A stretch of 64,000 nt of DNA from positions 226,075 through 290,074 of the forward strand of contig NZ_JAEMHM010000007.1 of assembly GCF_016458275.1 (NCBI RefSeq), given 5' to 3'. The stretch's first letter is position 1. Every line of letters starts with the position of its first letter. A program made the position numbers and the translations under genes. Under the pieces are notes generated by a model. It did not search any database, had not been told where the DNA came from, and saw only the letters and a program-made list of their open reading frames with translations. Positions 15,815 to 26,180 of this stretch are shown here, piece after piece. This DNA is from Geomesophilobacter sediminis (lineage in GTDB: Bacteria; Desulfobacterota; Desulfuromonadia; Geobacterales; Geobacteraceae).

Positions 15815-17809
15815 ATGACGTCACATACCACGCTGTTCGCACCGCTGCTGATCGCCTCGGTCGCGTTCTTCTGTTTCAGCCTGTACCGCCGGCTCGCCCT
15901 GGTCCGCCTGGGGCAGCCCGAGGACCGCTTCGACCACCCCGGTCGCCGGCTCCAGGAGATGCTGCGCTACGCCTTCGCGCAGCTGCGCGTCGTGCAGCGC
16001 CCCTTCGGCTTGAATCATTTCGTGATCTTCTGGTCCTTCATGATTCTGGCCCTGGCCAACGCCGAGTTCCTGGTGAACGGCGTCATCCCGCAGGCGAGCC
16101 TGGCCGCGCTCCCGGAGGGGGTCCATCACCTGCTCCTGCTCGCCTTCGACTTCGTGTCGATCTTCGCACTGGTGGCGGTCTGTTTTTCCCTGGCGCGGCG
16201 GCTCTTCTTCAAGCCGGACTACCTGGACAGCCGCTACGTGAAGGCCCGCAGCCTGGAAGGGTTCCTCATCCTGCTCTTCATCGCGCTGTTGATGGTCGCC
16301 TACTTCGGGATGCACGGCGCCCTCCTCGCCATGGGTGAGGACCCGGGGGCCGCCCCCTTCATGCCGGTCTCCCGCTTTACCGCTTCGCTCCTTGCTCCCT
16401 TCGGGAACCAGCTCCCCGGGGTGGCGGAGCTCTTCTGGTGGATCCACGCCCTGGTCCTGTGCGCCTTCATCTGCCTTTTGCCCCGCAGCAAGCACATGCA
16501 TATCATCACCGCGATTCCCAACTGCTACTTCGGCAGCCTCGAGCAGCCGAACACCCAGCCGCGGGAGCGTTTCGAGAAAGGTGAGACCTTCGGGGTGGGG
16601 CAGGTGGACGGGTTCACCTGGAAGGATCTTTTCGACGGCTTCAGCTGCACCGAGTGCGGCCGCTGCCAGGATGCCTGCCCGGCCAACAACACGGGCAAAC
16701 CGCTCAACCCGCGCCAGATCGTGCATGCCATCAAGATGAACCTGATGGAGAATGCCGACGACCTCGCCGCCGGGAAAAAGCCGCACCTGCCGCTGATCGG
16801 CGCGGAAGGAGAGGGGACCAACACCGAAGACGCGATCTGGTCCTGCACCACCTGCGGCGCCTGCATGGAGGTCTGCCCGGTCCTCATCGAGCAGATGCCC
16901 AAGATCGTCAAGATGCGCCGCCACCTGGTCGAGACCGAGGCCCGCTTCCCCGAAGAACTCCTGAACCTTTTCGAGAACATGGAGCAGCGTTCCAACCCGT
17001 GGGGGATCGCACCCAGCGAGCGGACCAAGTGGCACGGCCCCATGGACGTGCAGCGCTTCGAGGCGGGGCAGACCGAGTACCTCCTCTACGTCGGCTGCGC
17101 CGGCTCCTTCGATTCCCGCACCAAGCACGTCACCGTCGCCCTGGCCACCGTGCTCAACGCGGCGGGGATCTCCTGGGGGATCCTGGGTAAGGACGAGAAG
17201 TGCTGCGGCGACAGCCTGCGCCGGCTGGGTAACGAGTACCTGTTCGACAAGATGGCCAAGGAAAATGCCGCCCTTTTCACCGAGCGCGGGGTGAAGAAGG
17301 TCATCGTCCTTTGCCCGCACTGCCTGAATACGCTGAAAAACGATTATCGCCAGTACGGCCTGGATCTCGAGGTGGTGCACCACTCCGAGCTGATCGAGTC
17401 CCTGCTTGAGGCCGGCAGGATCAAGCTGCACGACGGGGCCAAGGAGCTGGGCAAGGTCGCCTACCACGATCCCTGCTACCTGGGGCGGCACAACAAGGTA
17501 TACGATGCCCCGCGGGCGGTCGTTGCCGCTGCCACCGGCAAGGCCCCGGCCGAGATGGAGCGCAACCGCGATAACTCCTTCTGCTGTGGCGCCGGCGGCG
17601 GCCGGATGTGGATGGAGGAGCACCAGGGGGACCGCGTGAACCACCACCGGGTGGACGAAACCCTCAAGCAGAGCCCGGACACCGTCTGCGTTGCCTGCCC
17701 CTATTGCATGACCATGTTCGAGGATGGGCTCAAGGACCGCGGCAAACCCGAGGTCCGAGTGCGCGACATCGCCGAGATCGTCGCCGAGGGGCTGCGCCCC
17801 AAGGCCTAG
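15815..17809 (+). CDS. Membrane-bound ETF:(mena)quinone oxidoreductase, haem-b/Fe-S/CCG type
   Basis: The 664-residue protein has about six N-terminal membrane helices of the NarI/DsrM type with several His residues suited to haem b, then two [4Fe-4S] motifs (CTECGRCQDACP near 278, CTTCGACMEVCP near 344) and two CCG domains (KCCGDSLRR near 462, FCCGAGGGRMW near 589) as in heterodisulfide reductase HdrD. This layout matches the EtfAB:menaquinone oxidoreductase class described for anaerobic deltaproteobacteria. It probably takes electrons from EtfBA in acyl-CoA oxidation to menaquinone at the inner membrane. A strong terminator follows, closing the etfB-etfA-oxidoreductase unit. Confidence 0.9.
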   Translation: MTSHTTLFAPLLIASVAFFCFSLYRRLALVRLGQPEDRFDHPGRRLQEMLRYAFAQLRVVQRPFGLNHFVIFWSFMILALANAEFLVNGVIPQASLAALPEGVHHLLLLAFDFVSIFALVAVCFSLARRLFFKPDYLDSRYVKARSLEGFLILLFIALLMVAYFGMHGALLAMGEDPGAAPFMPVSRFTASLLAPFGNQLPGVAELFWWIHALVLCAFICLLPRSKHMHIITAIPNCYFGSLEQPNTQPRERFEKGETFGVGQVDGFTWKDLFDGFSCTECGRCQDACPANNTGKPLNPRQIVHAIKMNLMENADDLAAGKKPHLPLIGAEGEGTNTEDAIWSCTTCGACMEVCPVLIEQMPKIVKMRRHLVETEARFPEELLNLFENMEQRSNPWGIAPSERTKWHGPMDVQRFEAGQTEYLLYVGCAGSFDSRTKHVTVALATVLNAAGISWGILGKDEKCCGDSLRRLGNEYLFDKMAKENAALFTERGVKKVIVLCPHCLNTLKNDYRQYGLDLEVVHHSELIESLLEAGRIKLHDGAKELGKVAYHDPCYLGRHNKVYDAPRAVVAAATGKAPAEMERNRDNSFCCGAGGGRMWMEEHQGDRVNHHRVDETLKQSPDTVCVACPYCMTMFEDGLKDRGKPEVRVRDIAEIVAEGLRPKA

Positions 17810-17849
17810 AAGGTTCCGCTGCTTCCCGGAACGTTTGAAGTACCTACGC

Positions 17850-17881
17850 AAAGGGGCGGAGCGATCCGCCCCTTTTGTATT
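17850..17881 (+). terminator. Rho-independent terminator after the ETF oxidoreductase gene
   Basis: Stem AAAGGGGCGGA / TCCGCCCCTTT with a GCGA tetraloop and a short T-run; the stem is perfect over 11 bp. Confidence 0.9.
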
Positions 17882-17978
17882 TAAACCGGGTGGCTTCTGC
17901 GCAGGGAGGTAGGTGGTTGGTCGGGGCAAGCGCCAAGCCGGTGGGAGAACCTTTTCCGACGCGATAGACAGACCGTGA

Positions 17979-18077
17979 TCGCGACAGAGATGTCGCTCCT
18001 ACTTGTCTTGGCTCCCTCCCCCTCCGGGAGAGGGAATTGTCTTCAGGCTTAATCGCGCCTGGAAAGGCGCTCCCACC
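17979..18077. repeat. Dispersed palindromes of families B and A
   Basis: The gene-free stretch 17810-18150 holds a family B element (GCGACAGAGATGTCGCTCCT, 17981-18000) and a family A element in reverse (CGCGCCTGGAAAGGCGCTCC, about 18054-18073), about 50 nt apart. Nothing else is evident besides the terminator. Confidence 0.75.
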
Positions 18078-18150
18078 GGGGAAACGCCCTGGCCGGCGAT
18101 GGGACGGTTTTCGCTGCGACGAGACGGCGCCGGTGGCATAGGGAGTCCGC

Positions 18151-18837
18151 ATGTTTTTGATCGTTCAGAATGATCCTCACTGTCCGGCCGGCAGCTGTGC
18201 TCCGATCATCGAGGCGCGCGCGGCCAGCTTTCGCGTCGTCGCCGGCTACGATGACCTCGCATTCCCCGATCCGACCCGTTTCCAAGGGGTGATCGTCCTC
18301 GGCGGCGAGATGAGCGTCTATGCCACCGAACGCTTTCCCTACCTGGACCGGGTGCGCAGCCTGATGCGGGAGTGCGTGGACCGGCAGGTCCCCCTGTTCG
18401 GGATCTGCCTCGGCGGGCAACTCCTGGCCCAGGTCCTGGGGGGGACGGTCAGTTCGCCTTCGTCCCACGGCGAGAAGGGGATCCACTCGGTGACCCTCAC
18501 CGAGGCCGGAGCGGGGGATCCGCTCTTCGCCGGTCTTGCCGAAACGTTCACCACCTTCCAAATGCACAACGACAGCTTCACCCTCCCCCCCTCGGCCACT
18601 CTCCTGGCCCACTCCGCCGCCTGCCCGGTGCAGGCCTTTCGCTACGGCGCAACTGCCTATGCGGTGCAGTTCCATCCCGAGGTGGATCGCGACATCGTCT
18701 CCTGCTGGAGCGAATTCCCCCCTCCCGAACCGGACCTGGTCCGCCAGTACGAGGTCGGTCGCGCCGCCTACGACGCCGATTCCCGCCGCATCATCGGCAA
18801 CTTTGTCTCTCTTGCCCTCCGCCGGTACCTTTCTTGA
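18151..18837 (+). CDS. Class I glutamine amidotransferase-domain protein
   Basis: The 228-residue single-domain protein has the nucleophile elbow PLFGICLGGQLLAQ with Cys86 and the downstream QFHPEVD motif with His175 and Glu177, completing the Cys-His-Glu triad of class I (GMP-synthase-like) amidotransferases. The oxyanion-type LGGEMSVY is present near residue 50. No synthetase partner is adjacent, so it may act as a gamma-glutamyl hydrolase/peptidase or with an unknown partner. The gene stands alone after a repeat-rich gap. Confidence 0.85.
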   Translation: MFLIVQNDPHCPAGSCAPIIEARAASFRVVAGYDDLAFPDPTRFQGVIVLGGEMSVYATERFPYLDRVRSLMRECVDRQVPLFGICLGGQLLAQVLGGTVSSPSSHGEKGIHSVTLTEAGAGDPLFAGLAETFTTFQMHNDSFTLPPSATLLAHSAACPVQAFRYGATAYAVQFHPEVDRDIVSCWSEFPPPEPDLVRQYEVGRAAYDADSRRIIGNFVSLALRRYLS

Positions 18838-18936
18838 AATAAAAGACCTCTTATTGTAAAGTTCTAACTTGTTTTTCCGCCCCGGAAGGGACGGTAAAGC
18901 GCCAATCCCACTCCTGTCGCTGCGGGGGGTGCTGAG

Positions 18937-21621
18937 ATGCGTCGGACGTCCCTTGATTCCTCAGTCAAAGGAAAGCTGATGACGGTACTCCTCGCCGGCA
19001 ACGCCGCTCTTGTCGTCGCGGCAGCCATCAGCTTCATTTCCTGTGCCCTCACGGTTTCTCTCGACGAGCAGCGGCTCGCCCTGGATAGCCTGGCCCGGGC
19101 CATCGAGCTGCAGATTGCCGCATCTCCACCGCCCGATCTTCCCCGGTTACGCAACGACCTCGCCCGACTGACGACCCAGCACCGCCTGGCCCGGGTCGAA
19201 CTCCGCTCCTCCACCGGCCGGCTCCTGGCCGTCTCGCTGGTGCCGCGGCAGGGGGTGTGGGAGCCGCTTCTTTCCGACTGGCTGCCGGACCGGTCGGTTT
19301 CCCTCCGCGTTCCTTCCGGCGCCTATCGCCTCATCCTGCATCCCTCCGCCGCTCCCTTTTGCGCCACGCTCACCTACTGTCTCGCGGTCACCGGCTGCTT
19401 CCTCGGCGGCCTGTTCCTTTTGGGACGCCAGTTCCGCTCCCGCTTCGACCGGCTCATCCTGGCCCCCATCGTCCACCTCACCCACAAGATGGGGATCGTT
19501 TCGCGCCGCCAGGATTACAAGGTGCGGGTCTCCCGCTGGAGCGACGACGAGGTCGGTCTTCTTTTCGATTGCTTCAACAACATGCTGGAGGAGATCTCGG
19601 TGCGGGACGAACGGCTCGCGCTGCACCGCATGGAGCTGGAGATCGAGGTGGAGGAGCGGACCCGGGAGCTCTCCGAGGTGAACGGACAACTCGCCGCGAG
19701 CCTCGACGAGGTGCAGCTCTCCATGGAGACCGCCCAGGCGGCGAGCCGGGCCAAGTCGGATTTTCTGGCCCAGATGAGCCACGAGATCCGGACTCCGATG
19801 TACGGGGTGCTGGGGATGACCGAGCTTTTGCTCAACACCGACCTCACCACCGAGCAGGCGCGCTACGTCGATACGGTGCGCCACTCCGGGGAGGCGCTCC
19901 TCTCCATCATCAACAGCATCCTCGACTTCTCCAAGATCGAGGCGGGGCGGATGGAGCTGGAGACGATCCCGTTCGACCTGCACGACACGGTGCACGAGGC
20001 GGTGGAACTTCTGGCCGAAGACGCCCAGAAAAAGGGACTGGCACTCTTCGCCTCCGTGGATCCCGGGCTTCCCCGTATGGTGCAGGGGGACCCGGTCCGG
20101 TTGCGCCAGATCATGGTGAACCTCCTGGCCAACGCGGTGAAATTCACCCAGCAAGGCAAGGTGCGCCTGGAGGCGACCCTGGAGCAGGAGCCGGCCCTGA
20201 TCCGGATCACCGTGCAGGATACCGGGATCGGCATCGAACCGGAGGCCCAGGAGCATATCTTCGAGCAGTTCTCCCAGGCGGACCAGACCATCACCCGCCG
20301 CTACGGGGGAACCGGCCTGGGGCTGGCCATCGCCCGGCAGTTGAGCGAGCTGATGGGGGGGACGATTTCCGTCTCCAGCCAACCGGGGAAGGGATCCACC
20401 TTCAGTTTCACCGCCCGCCTGGAACTTCAGGATCAGCAGGAGACCGCGCCGTCGCACGCCTTCAACGCCCTGCGCGGCAAGAGTCTTCTCGTCGTGGAGC
20501 CGTCCGGAAGCGATCCGATCTGCCGCCTGGCCTCCTCCTGGGGCATGGAGACCGTGGTTGCCGGGGATGCCCGCGAAGCCCTGCGTAAGGTGGTGGCGGC
20601 ACCCTTCGACGTCGCCCTGGTGAGTTGCCGCCTCCCCGATGCCCGGGGGAGCGAACTCGCCCGCGCGCTGCGCACCCACCCGGCGGCCCGGTCCCTGGCG
20701 GTGGTGCTTTTGGCCGATCCGGACCAGGAGCCGGAGCGGGATGATACTGTGGCCGGGGTGCTGCAGCGGCCGGTGCGCCAGACGCCGCTCTACCAGGCCC
20801 TGGTCCGGTCGCTGGGGATGGAGCCCTGGCAGGAGGATGCCTCCCTGTTGCAGACCGCCGACGGGGCGATCCCGCTGGTCCTTTTGGTCGAGGATAACGA
20901 GGTGAACCAGGAGGTCGGGCGCGGCATGCTGGAGAGCTTCGGCTGCCGGGTGGAGGTGGCGGTGAACGGGGTGCAGGCGCTGGCGATGGTCTGTCAGACC
21001 CGCTACGACGTGGTCCTCATGGACACCCAGATGCCGGAGATGGATGGCCTGGAGGCGACCCGCCTGATCCGGGAGGGGGAAGACCCGGAGGAGCCGAGGC
21101 TCCCGATCATCGCGCTCACCGCGTATGCGATGAAGGGGGACCGGGAGGCGTGCCTGAAGGCCGGGGCCGATGACTACCTCTCCAAGCCCTTCGCTCGCGA
21201 GGCGCTGGCCCAGCTTTTGTGCAAGCACCTGGTCGGTGCCCCGGCCCAGCCGCCCGCCCCGGCCGCCGTAGCGGTCCCCGACGAAATGCCCCAGGCGCTG
21301 GCCATGATCCAGAGCCTCTCCGGCACCCGCGGGCTGGAGATCCTGCGCAAGGTGGTCGATCTGTACCTGACCAGCACCCCGACGCTTTTGCAGACGATGC
21401 GCGAGGCGGAATCCGGCAAGGACCCGATGATGCTCAAGGTCGCCGCGCACAGCTTCAAGTCGAGCAGCGCCAACCTGGGCGCCGTCAAGCTGGCCGGGGT
21501 CTGCGACGAGCTCGAGGCGCTCGGGCGCAGCGGGTCCACCGAGGGGGCCCTGCCGCTTTTACAGCGCGCCGAAGAGGAGTACCGGACCGTCCGCAACGCG
21601 CTGATGGGAGGGGGGCTATGA
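18937..21621 (+). CDS. Hybrid sensor histidine kinase (HAMP-HisKA-HATPase-REC-REC-HPt)
   Basis: The 894-residue protein has two membrane helices ([20 protein letters not shown] and [16 protein letters not shown]) flanking a short periplasmic domain, then HAMP, HisKA with [13 protein letters not shown] (His near 280), HATPase with the usual N, G1 and G2 boxes ([43 protein letters not shown]), a degenerate receiver in which the phospho-Asp is replaced ([15 protein letters not shown]), an intact receiver ([13 protein letters not shown], Asp near 694) and an HPt domain ([14 protein letters not shown], His near 837). It is a full phosphorelay in one chain. Its stop overlaps the next gene (ATGA), so the c-di-GMP protein is likely its output partner. 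Confidence 0.93.
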   Translation: MRRTSLDSSVKGKLMTVLLAGNAALVVAAAISFISCALTVSLDEQRLALDSLARAIELQIAASPPPDLPRLRNDLARLTTQHRLARVELRSSTGRLLAVSLVPRQGVWEPLLSDWLPDRSVSLRVPSGAYRLILHPSAAPFCATLTYCLAVTGCFLGGLFLLGRQFRSRFDRLILAPIVHLTHKMGIVSRRQDYKVRVSRWSDDEVGLLFDCFNNMLEEISVRDERLALHRMELEIEVEERTRELSEVNGQLAASLDEVQLSMETAQAASRAKSDFLAQMSHEIRTPMYGVLGMTELLLNTDLTTEQARYVDTVRHSGEALLSIINSILDFSKIEAGRMELETIPFDLHDTVHEAVELLAEDAQKKGLALFASVDPGLPRMVQGDPVRLRQIMVNLLANAVKFTQQGKVRLEATLEQEPALIRITVQDTGIGIEPEAQEHIFEQFSQADQTITRRYGGTGLGLAIARQLSELMGGTISVSSQPGKGSTFSFTARLELQDQQETAPSHAFNALRGKSLLVVEPSGSDPICRLASSWGMETVVAGDAREALRKVVAAPFDVALVSCRLPDARGSELARALRTHPAARSLAVVLLADPDQEPERDDTVAGVLQRPVRQTPLYQALVRSLGMEPWQEDASLLQTADGAIPLVLLVEDNEVNQEVGRGMLESFGCRVEVAVNGVQALAMVCQTRYDVVLMDTQMPEMDGLEATRLIREGEDPEEPRLPIIALTAYAMKGDREACLKAGADDYLSKPFAREALAQLLCKHLVGAPAQPPAPAAVAVPDEMPQALAMIQSLSGTRGLEILRKVVDLYLTSTPTLLQTMREAESGKDPMMLKVAAHSFKSSSANLGAVKLAGVCDELEALGRSGSTEGALPLLQRAEEEYRTVRNALMGGGL

Positions 21622-23783
21622 TCCGCAAGATGAAAAGGAGCGCCCCCTTGGTGATGGTGGCCGACGACGACCTCTACATCAGGCTTTTGACCCGCGAATC
21701 GCTGGAGCCGTCCGGCTTTGCGGTGCGCGACGTCCAAAGCGGCGCGGAGGCCCTGGAGCTATTCCAGAACCTCGTCCCCGACATCGTCCTTTTGGACGTC
21801 ATGATGCCGGGGATGGACGGCTTCTCGGTCTGCAGCGCGATCCGGCGCACCGAGCCGGGGCGCGACACCCCGATCCTGATGATGACCGGGCTCAACGACC
21901 TGGAGTCGATCGACCGCGCCTACGAGGCCGGCGCCACCGATTTCATCACCAAGCCGATCAACTGGCACATCCTGCGCTACCGGGTGAGCTACATCCTCAG
22001 GGCGAGCAACGCCTTCGAGCAGCTCAAGGAGAGCAAGGCGGTGCTGGCCCATGCCCAAAGCCTCGCCCACATCGGGAGCTGGGAGTGGGATCTCACCACC
22101 GGGGACATCCACTGCTCCGACGAGGTCTACAACATCTGCTGCGTCGACGGGGAACGGACCGCCAACCCGATCCTCGACTCGGTACACCAGCTGGACCGCG
22201 CCTTCGTGCAGGGTTCGATCGACGAGGCCGTAGAAAAGAAGATCCCCTTGTCCTTCGACTACCGCATCCTGCTCGCCGACGCGGTGGAGCGTACCCTCCA
22301 CGCCGAGCTCGTGACCGTGGTGGACGAGGACGCCCGCCCGATCCGGCTTACCGGCACCATCCAGGACATCACCGAGCGCAAGCGCGCCGAGGAGCAGATC
22401 CGGCTCCTTGCCTACTACGACGCCCTGACCGGGCTCCCCAACCGCCGGTTCTTCCTGCAGCAGCTCGAACAGGCCATCGTCTACGCCAACCGCAACGACC
22501 GGATGCTGGCCGTGCTCTATCTCGACCTGGACCGCTTCAAACTGGTGAACGACACCATGGGGCACGGGGTAGGGGACAAGCTTTTGCAGGATGTCGCCGA
22601 CCGTCTGCAGCACTGCGTGAGGCGCAGCGACTGCCTCGCCACCGCCGAGGGGGATCTCCCGGGGTCGCTGGTTTCACGGCTGGGGGGGGACGAATTCACC
22701 ATCTTGTTGTCGGACATCGAGCACTTTCAGGACGTGGCCAAGGTGGCGCGGCGCATCCTGGAGGTGATCTCGATGCCGTACTCCCTTGAGGGGAGGGAGG
22801 TCTTCGTCTCCACCAGCATCGGGATCAGCCTCTATCCCTTCGACGCGACCTCCGCCTCGGACCTGATCCGAAACGCCGACGGCGCCATGTACCAGGCCAA
22901 GGAGGAGGGGAGAAACGGCTACCAGATCTACGACGAGTCGATGAACTCGCGCGCCCTGGAGCGGATCATCCTGGAAAGCAAGCTGCACAAGGCGCTCAAG
23001 AACCAGGAGTTCACCGTCTACTATCAGCCGCAGATCTCCAGCCGCACCGGTACCGTCATCGGGGTGGAGGCGCTGGTGCGCTGGAACAACCCGGAGCTCG
23101 GCGTGGTCGAGCCGGCGCGGTTTCTCCCGCTGGCGGAGGAAATCGGCCTGGTGATCCAGATCGACGAATGGGTGCTCGGCGAGTCCTGCCGCCAGCACCG
23201 GCTCTGGATGGAGGCGGGGCTCCCCCCGCTCACCCTGGCGGTGAACGTCTCCGGACAGCACTTCGCCCGCTACGATCTTTTGGGAACGGTCACCCGGGTG
23301 CTCAGCGAGACCGGAATGGACCCGGGGCACCTGGAGCTGGAGCTGACCGAAGGGGTGCTCATGGCGCATACCGAGAAGACGGTGAAGATGCTCACCGCTT
23401 TAAAGCAGATGGGGGTGCGGCTGGCCATCGACGATTTCGGCACCGGCTTCTCCTCGCTCTCCTATCTGAAACGCTTCCCGCTGGACGTGCTCAAGATCGA
23501 CCGCACCTTCATCGACGACATCATCACCGATCCCGACGACGCCGCCATCACCCTGGCCACCATCGAAATGGCCCATACCATGAAGCTGCAGGTGGTGGCC
23601 GAAGGTGTGGAGACCCAGGAGCAGCTCGAATTTCTCCGCGGCAATTCCTGCGACATCTTCCAGGGCTATCTCTTCAGCCACCCCGTCCTCCCCGACCAGA
23701 TCGCCGCCATGTTCGGTGCTGCAGCCACTTCCGCCCCACCCCAAGCAGTATCCTCCCCCTATCCCCCCACCGCCGGCCAATGA
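21618..23783 (+). CDS. Receiver-PAS-GGDEF-EAL c-di-GMP signalling protein
   Basis: The 721-residue protein has an N-terminal receiver ([14 protein letters not shown], Asp60), a PAS domain ([22 protein letters not shown]), a GGDEF domain with intact RLGGDEF near 355 and an EAL domain with GVEALVRW near 481, [10 protein letters not shown] and the Glu-bearing VAEGVET loop. Both catalytic signatures look intact, so it could synthesise or degrade c-di-GMP, with PAS and phosphorylation setting the balance. The ATG overlaps the stop of the hybrid kinase by 4 bp, implying coupled translation and a kinase-to-receiver phosphorelay through the HPt. Confidence 0.95.
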   Translation: MIRKMKRSAPLVMVADDDLYIRLLTRESLEPSGFAVRDVQSGAEALELFQNLVPDIVLLDVMMPGMDGFSVCSAIRRTEPGRDTPILMMTGLNDLESIDRAYEAGATDFITKPINWHILRYRVSYILRASNAFEQLKESKAVLAHAQSLAHIGSWEWDLTTGDIHCSDEVYNICCVDGERTANPILDSVHQLDRAFVQGSIDEAVEKKIPLSFDYRILLADAVERTLHAELVTVVDEDARPIRLTGTIQDITERKRAEEQIRLLAYYDALTGLPNRRFFLQQLEQAIVYANRNDRMLAVLYLDLDRFKLVNDTMGHGVGDKLLQDVADRLQHCVRRSDCLATAEGDLPGSLVSRLGGDEFTILLSDIEHFQDVAKVARRILEVISMPYSLEGREVFVSTSIGISLYPFDATSASDLIRNADGAMYQAKEEGRNGYQIYDESMNSRALERIILESKLHKALKNQEFTVYYQPQISSRTGTVIGVEALVRWNNPELGVVEPARFLPLAEEIGLVIQIDEWVLGESCRQHRLWMEAGLPPLTLAVNVSGQHFARYDLLGTVTRVLSETGMDPGHLELELTEGVLMAHTEKTVKMLTALKQMGVRLAIDDFGTGFSSLSYLKRFPLDVLKIDRTFIDDIITDPDDAAITLATIEMAHTMKLQVVAEGVETQEQLEFLRGNSCDIFQGYLFSHPVLPDQIAAMFGAAATSAPPQAVSSPYPPTAGQ

Positions 23784-23906
23784 TCCCCCCGGCTGCCTAA
23801 TTTATAGTCAGGGCAGCAACATTTTATAAGCATTTTCCAACTTACGATTCCGTAAGGATGTGGCCCGTGCCCCGTGTTTGCTGTGTTACGGAGGTGTGTC
23901 GAACGC

Positions 23907-23922
23907 TGGCATGGCTACTGCA
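23907..23922 (+). promoter_or_regulatory. sigma-54 promoter of the amino-acid permease leader
   Basis: TGGCATGGCTACTGCA: GG and GC ten bases apart, good -24 (TGGCAT) and -12 (CTGCA). Predicted start near 23934, about 27 nt before the first leader hairpin. Confidence 0.7.
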
Positions 23923-23960
23923 ATACGATGGGCGCCGGGCACGATGGTGTGACCCCGGGA

Positions 23961-24043
23961 GTCATTGAAGACCAACGCATACAGGCAAAGGCGCCTTTCA
24001 CCGCATCTCAGCAGATGGTGGAAGGCGCCTTTTTGTTTTTTTT
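23961..24043 (+). promoter_or_regulatory. Putative ANTAR antitermination leader (permease)
   Basis: First hairpin GTC-ATTGAA-GAC (23961-23972; only 3 bp) and second hairpin AGGC-AAAGGC-GCCT (23983-23996) both show hexaloops with A at position 1 and G at position 4, the rule for ANTAR-protein targets. The second hairpin shares bases with the 5' arm of a long terminator (23987-24032, AAAGGCGCC...GGCGCCTTT, then a T-run to 24043), so the two structures exclude each other. The same second hairpin occurs before amtB at 28.6 kb. Together with the promoter this occupies the 23784-24167 gap. Confidence 0.65.
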
Positions 24044-24167
24044 ACGCCAAAAATCTTTTTCAAAGGAGGGCAAGGCAGCAGGTGACTACGGGCAGTAGTT
24101 GATTAGGGGAGTTACTGAGCAGGGCATCGATGCCTTGCCGAGCCTAGATTTCAAAGGAGATATGAAA

Positions 24168-26069
24168 ATGGCACAACAAGAAGAAACAAGGGGCACGCTG
24201 GGCCTTACCGGCCTGACGATGAACGCAATGGCGCTGATCGCCCCGGGCGCGTTCCTGTGGTTGACTTTCCAGATGCAGTCTTTGTACGGCGCACCGATGG
24301 CTGGTAGCGCAATGTGGTTCGGGATTCTTTTCGCCCTGCTTCTCTGTCTCGCTACGGCCTACAGCTATGCCGAGCTCTCCAAGCTCTACCCCGGCCCCGG
24401 TTCCTCCTACCTGTACGCCGAGCAGGCCTTCCTCTCCAAGACCAAAGCCTTCAAGTTCGCCCGACTGGCCAAGTTCATCACCGGCTGGGCGAGCCATCTT
24501 TACTACTGGGTCTACCCCGGCGTCATGGTGGGGGTAACCGCCATCCTCGCGAACTTCCTCCTGCAGCAGTTTTTCCCCGATACTTTCAGCGGTACCTATA
24601 ACAGCCCGCTCTTCATGGCAATCTTCTGCGTCATCTTCGCCTTCGCGGTCGCCTACATCGCCTTCCGCGGGGTCACCGGCACCACGGCAGTCAACGTCGT
24701 GATCAACATCGTCCAGATCTCCGCACTGCTCGTCTTCTCGGTCATCGCGATCGGCTACCGCTCCCAGCATCCGCAGGGCTCCACCGGCTACCACCTTTCC
24801 AACGGAGTCGCGGTCACCTACCAGGTGGCCCAGGAAGTGGTGAAGGACGACAAGGGAAACCCGACCCCGGTCCTGGTGGACGGGAAGCCCAGCCTGGACA
24901 AGGACGGCAAACCGGTCTACCAGATGCAGGACATGAAGGACGAGAAGACCGGCGAACCGGTTGCGGCCGACAAGGACGGCAAGCCGGTAAAAGATCTGAA
25001 ATTGGCCGCTCCCTTCAAGGTGGACTACTCTCCGGAAGGGGCCATCACCAAGGACGACAAAGGCAATACCACCTTCAACTATCACGCGACCGCGGCATCC
25101 GTCGTCGCCCCGCACAGCTTCAACTTCATCTTCATCCAGGCCGCGATCGCGATCCTCATCCTGGTCGGTTTCGAAACCGTTACCGCCATGGCCGATGAGG
25201 CGAAGAACCCGAAAAAAGACGTTCCCCGCGCGGTGCTTCTCTCGCTGGTGATCCAGGGCGCGGTCTGCTACCTGATCGAGTACTTCGCGGCCAACTACAT
25301 GCTGCACAACGGCTACACCATGCCGATGGCCGGCGCCTCCGGCGCTCCGCTTGGGGACATGATGCTCATCACCGGGACCTGGCTCTTCGGCTCCGCCGCG
25401 GCCGGCAAGGCCTTCATGCTGGTCCAGGCCTTCACCGTCTTCCTCGCCCTGATCGGCACCACCCTTTCCTGCCTCTCCACCGGCGCCCGCGTCACCTACG
25501 CCATGGGGCGCGACGAGGAGGTTCCCTCGCACTTCGGGCTTTTGCACGGCAAGACCATGTCCCCCTACAAGGCGATCTGGGCTCTCGCCGCCATCTCGGC
25601 CATCATCGGCATCGTGACCGTCTCGGTCTACATGGGGGGGCAGTCCGCCGCACCGGCCGCCCTGGACAAGCACAACATCTGGTACGCCTTCGGGATTTTC
25701 TCCCCGGAGATGTACACCAAGCTCCCCAACACCCTGCTGATCATGACCCTGGTGAGCAACTTCGGCACCTTCCTCCTCTACATGATCACCTGCGTCATCG
25801 CGATGGTCGCCTTCAAGGAGCACCATAGCTTCAACGGCTTCAAGCACGTGGTCATCCCGGTGGCAGGTCTTTTGGCCAACCTGGCCATCATGCTCTTCTA
25901 CATCGTCGGTCCGTTCACCGTGGCCGGGATGAGTTGGAAGGAGCCGTTCATCGCCCTGGGGGTCTGCGCCGTCTGGGGTCTCTACGGAGCGATCTACTTC
26001 CTCAAGAGCAGCAAGAAGGCGGGCAAGGAAGTCATCCTTACCGCCAAGCCTTCCACGAGCTCGTTATAG
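24168..26069 (+). CDS. APC-superfamily amino-acid permease with a long hydrophilic insertion
   Basis: The 633-residue protein begins with the APC consensus (GLTGLTMNAMALIAPGAF, then YSYAELSKLYPGPGSSYLYAEQAF) and has about 12 membrane helices. Between helices, around residues 200-315, there is a roughly 115-residue acidic/lysine-rich insert with Asp-Gly-Lys-Pro repeats (VDGKPSLDKDGKPVYQ, ADKDGKPVKDL), far longer than ordinary APC loops. The core resumes with ILILVGFETVTAMADEAKNPKKDVP. The ATG with AAGGAG 8 nt upstream was chosen over one two codons earlier. The sigma-54/ANTAR-type leader and nearby amtB/glnK genes suggest import of an amino acid or amine as nitrogen source. Substrate unknown. 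Confidence 0.88.
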   Translation: MAQQEETRGTLGLTGLTMNAMALIAPGAFLWLTFQMQSLYGAPMAGSAMWFGILFALLLCLATAYSYAELSKLYPGPGSSYLYAEQAFLSKTKAFKFARLAKFITGWASHLYYWVYPGVMVGVTAILANFLLQQFFPDTFSGTYNSPLFMAIFCVIFAFAVAYIAFRGVTGTTAVNVVINIVQISALLVFSVIAIGYRSQHPQGSTGYHLSNGVAVTYQVAQEVVKDDKGNPTPVLVDGKPSLDKDGKPVYQMQDMKDEKTGEPVAADKDGKPVKDLKLAAPFKVDYSPEGAITKDDKGNTTFNYHATAASVVAPHSFNFIFIQAAIAILILVGFETVTAMADEAKNPKKDVPRAVLLSLVIQGAVCYLIEYFAANYMLHNGYTMPMAGASGAPLGDMMLITGTWLFGSAAAGKAFMLVQAFTVFLALIGTTLSCLSTGARVTYAMGRDEEVPSHFGLLHGKTMSPYKAIWALAAISAIIGIVTVSVYMGGQSAAPAALDKHNIWYAFGIFSPEMYTKLPNTLLIMTLVSNFGTFLLYMITCVIAMVAFKEHHSFNGFKHVVIPVAGLLANLAIMLFYIVGPFTVAGMSWKEPFIALGVCAVWGLYGAIYFLKSSKKAGKEVILTAKPSTSSL

Positions 26070-26095
26070 GCTCAGCGCCGCGCCGGGTATCCTTT

Positions 26096-26130
26096 GCCAG
26101 GACGGCCGTCTTCGGGCGGCCGTCCTTGGC
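26096..26130. terminator. Hairpin after the permease gene
   Basis: Arms GCCAGGACGGCCG and CGGCCGTCCTTGGC pair over 12-13 positions. No clear T-run follows on the plus strand, so it is a probable but weak terminator. Confidence 0.5.
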
Positions 26131-26180
26131 ACTCCCGGCGCTTTTCTTCCTCACGGCAAACATGCTAAGGTGCTGACACT

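Noticed and set aside
15821..17929. 702-codon open frame antisense to the ETF oxidoreductase
   Set aside because: Shadow of a gene with clear Fe-S and CCG motifs.
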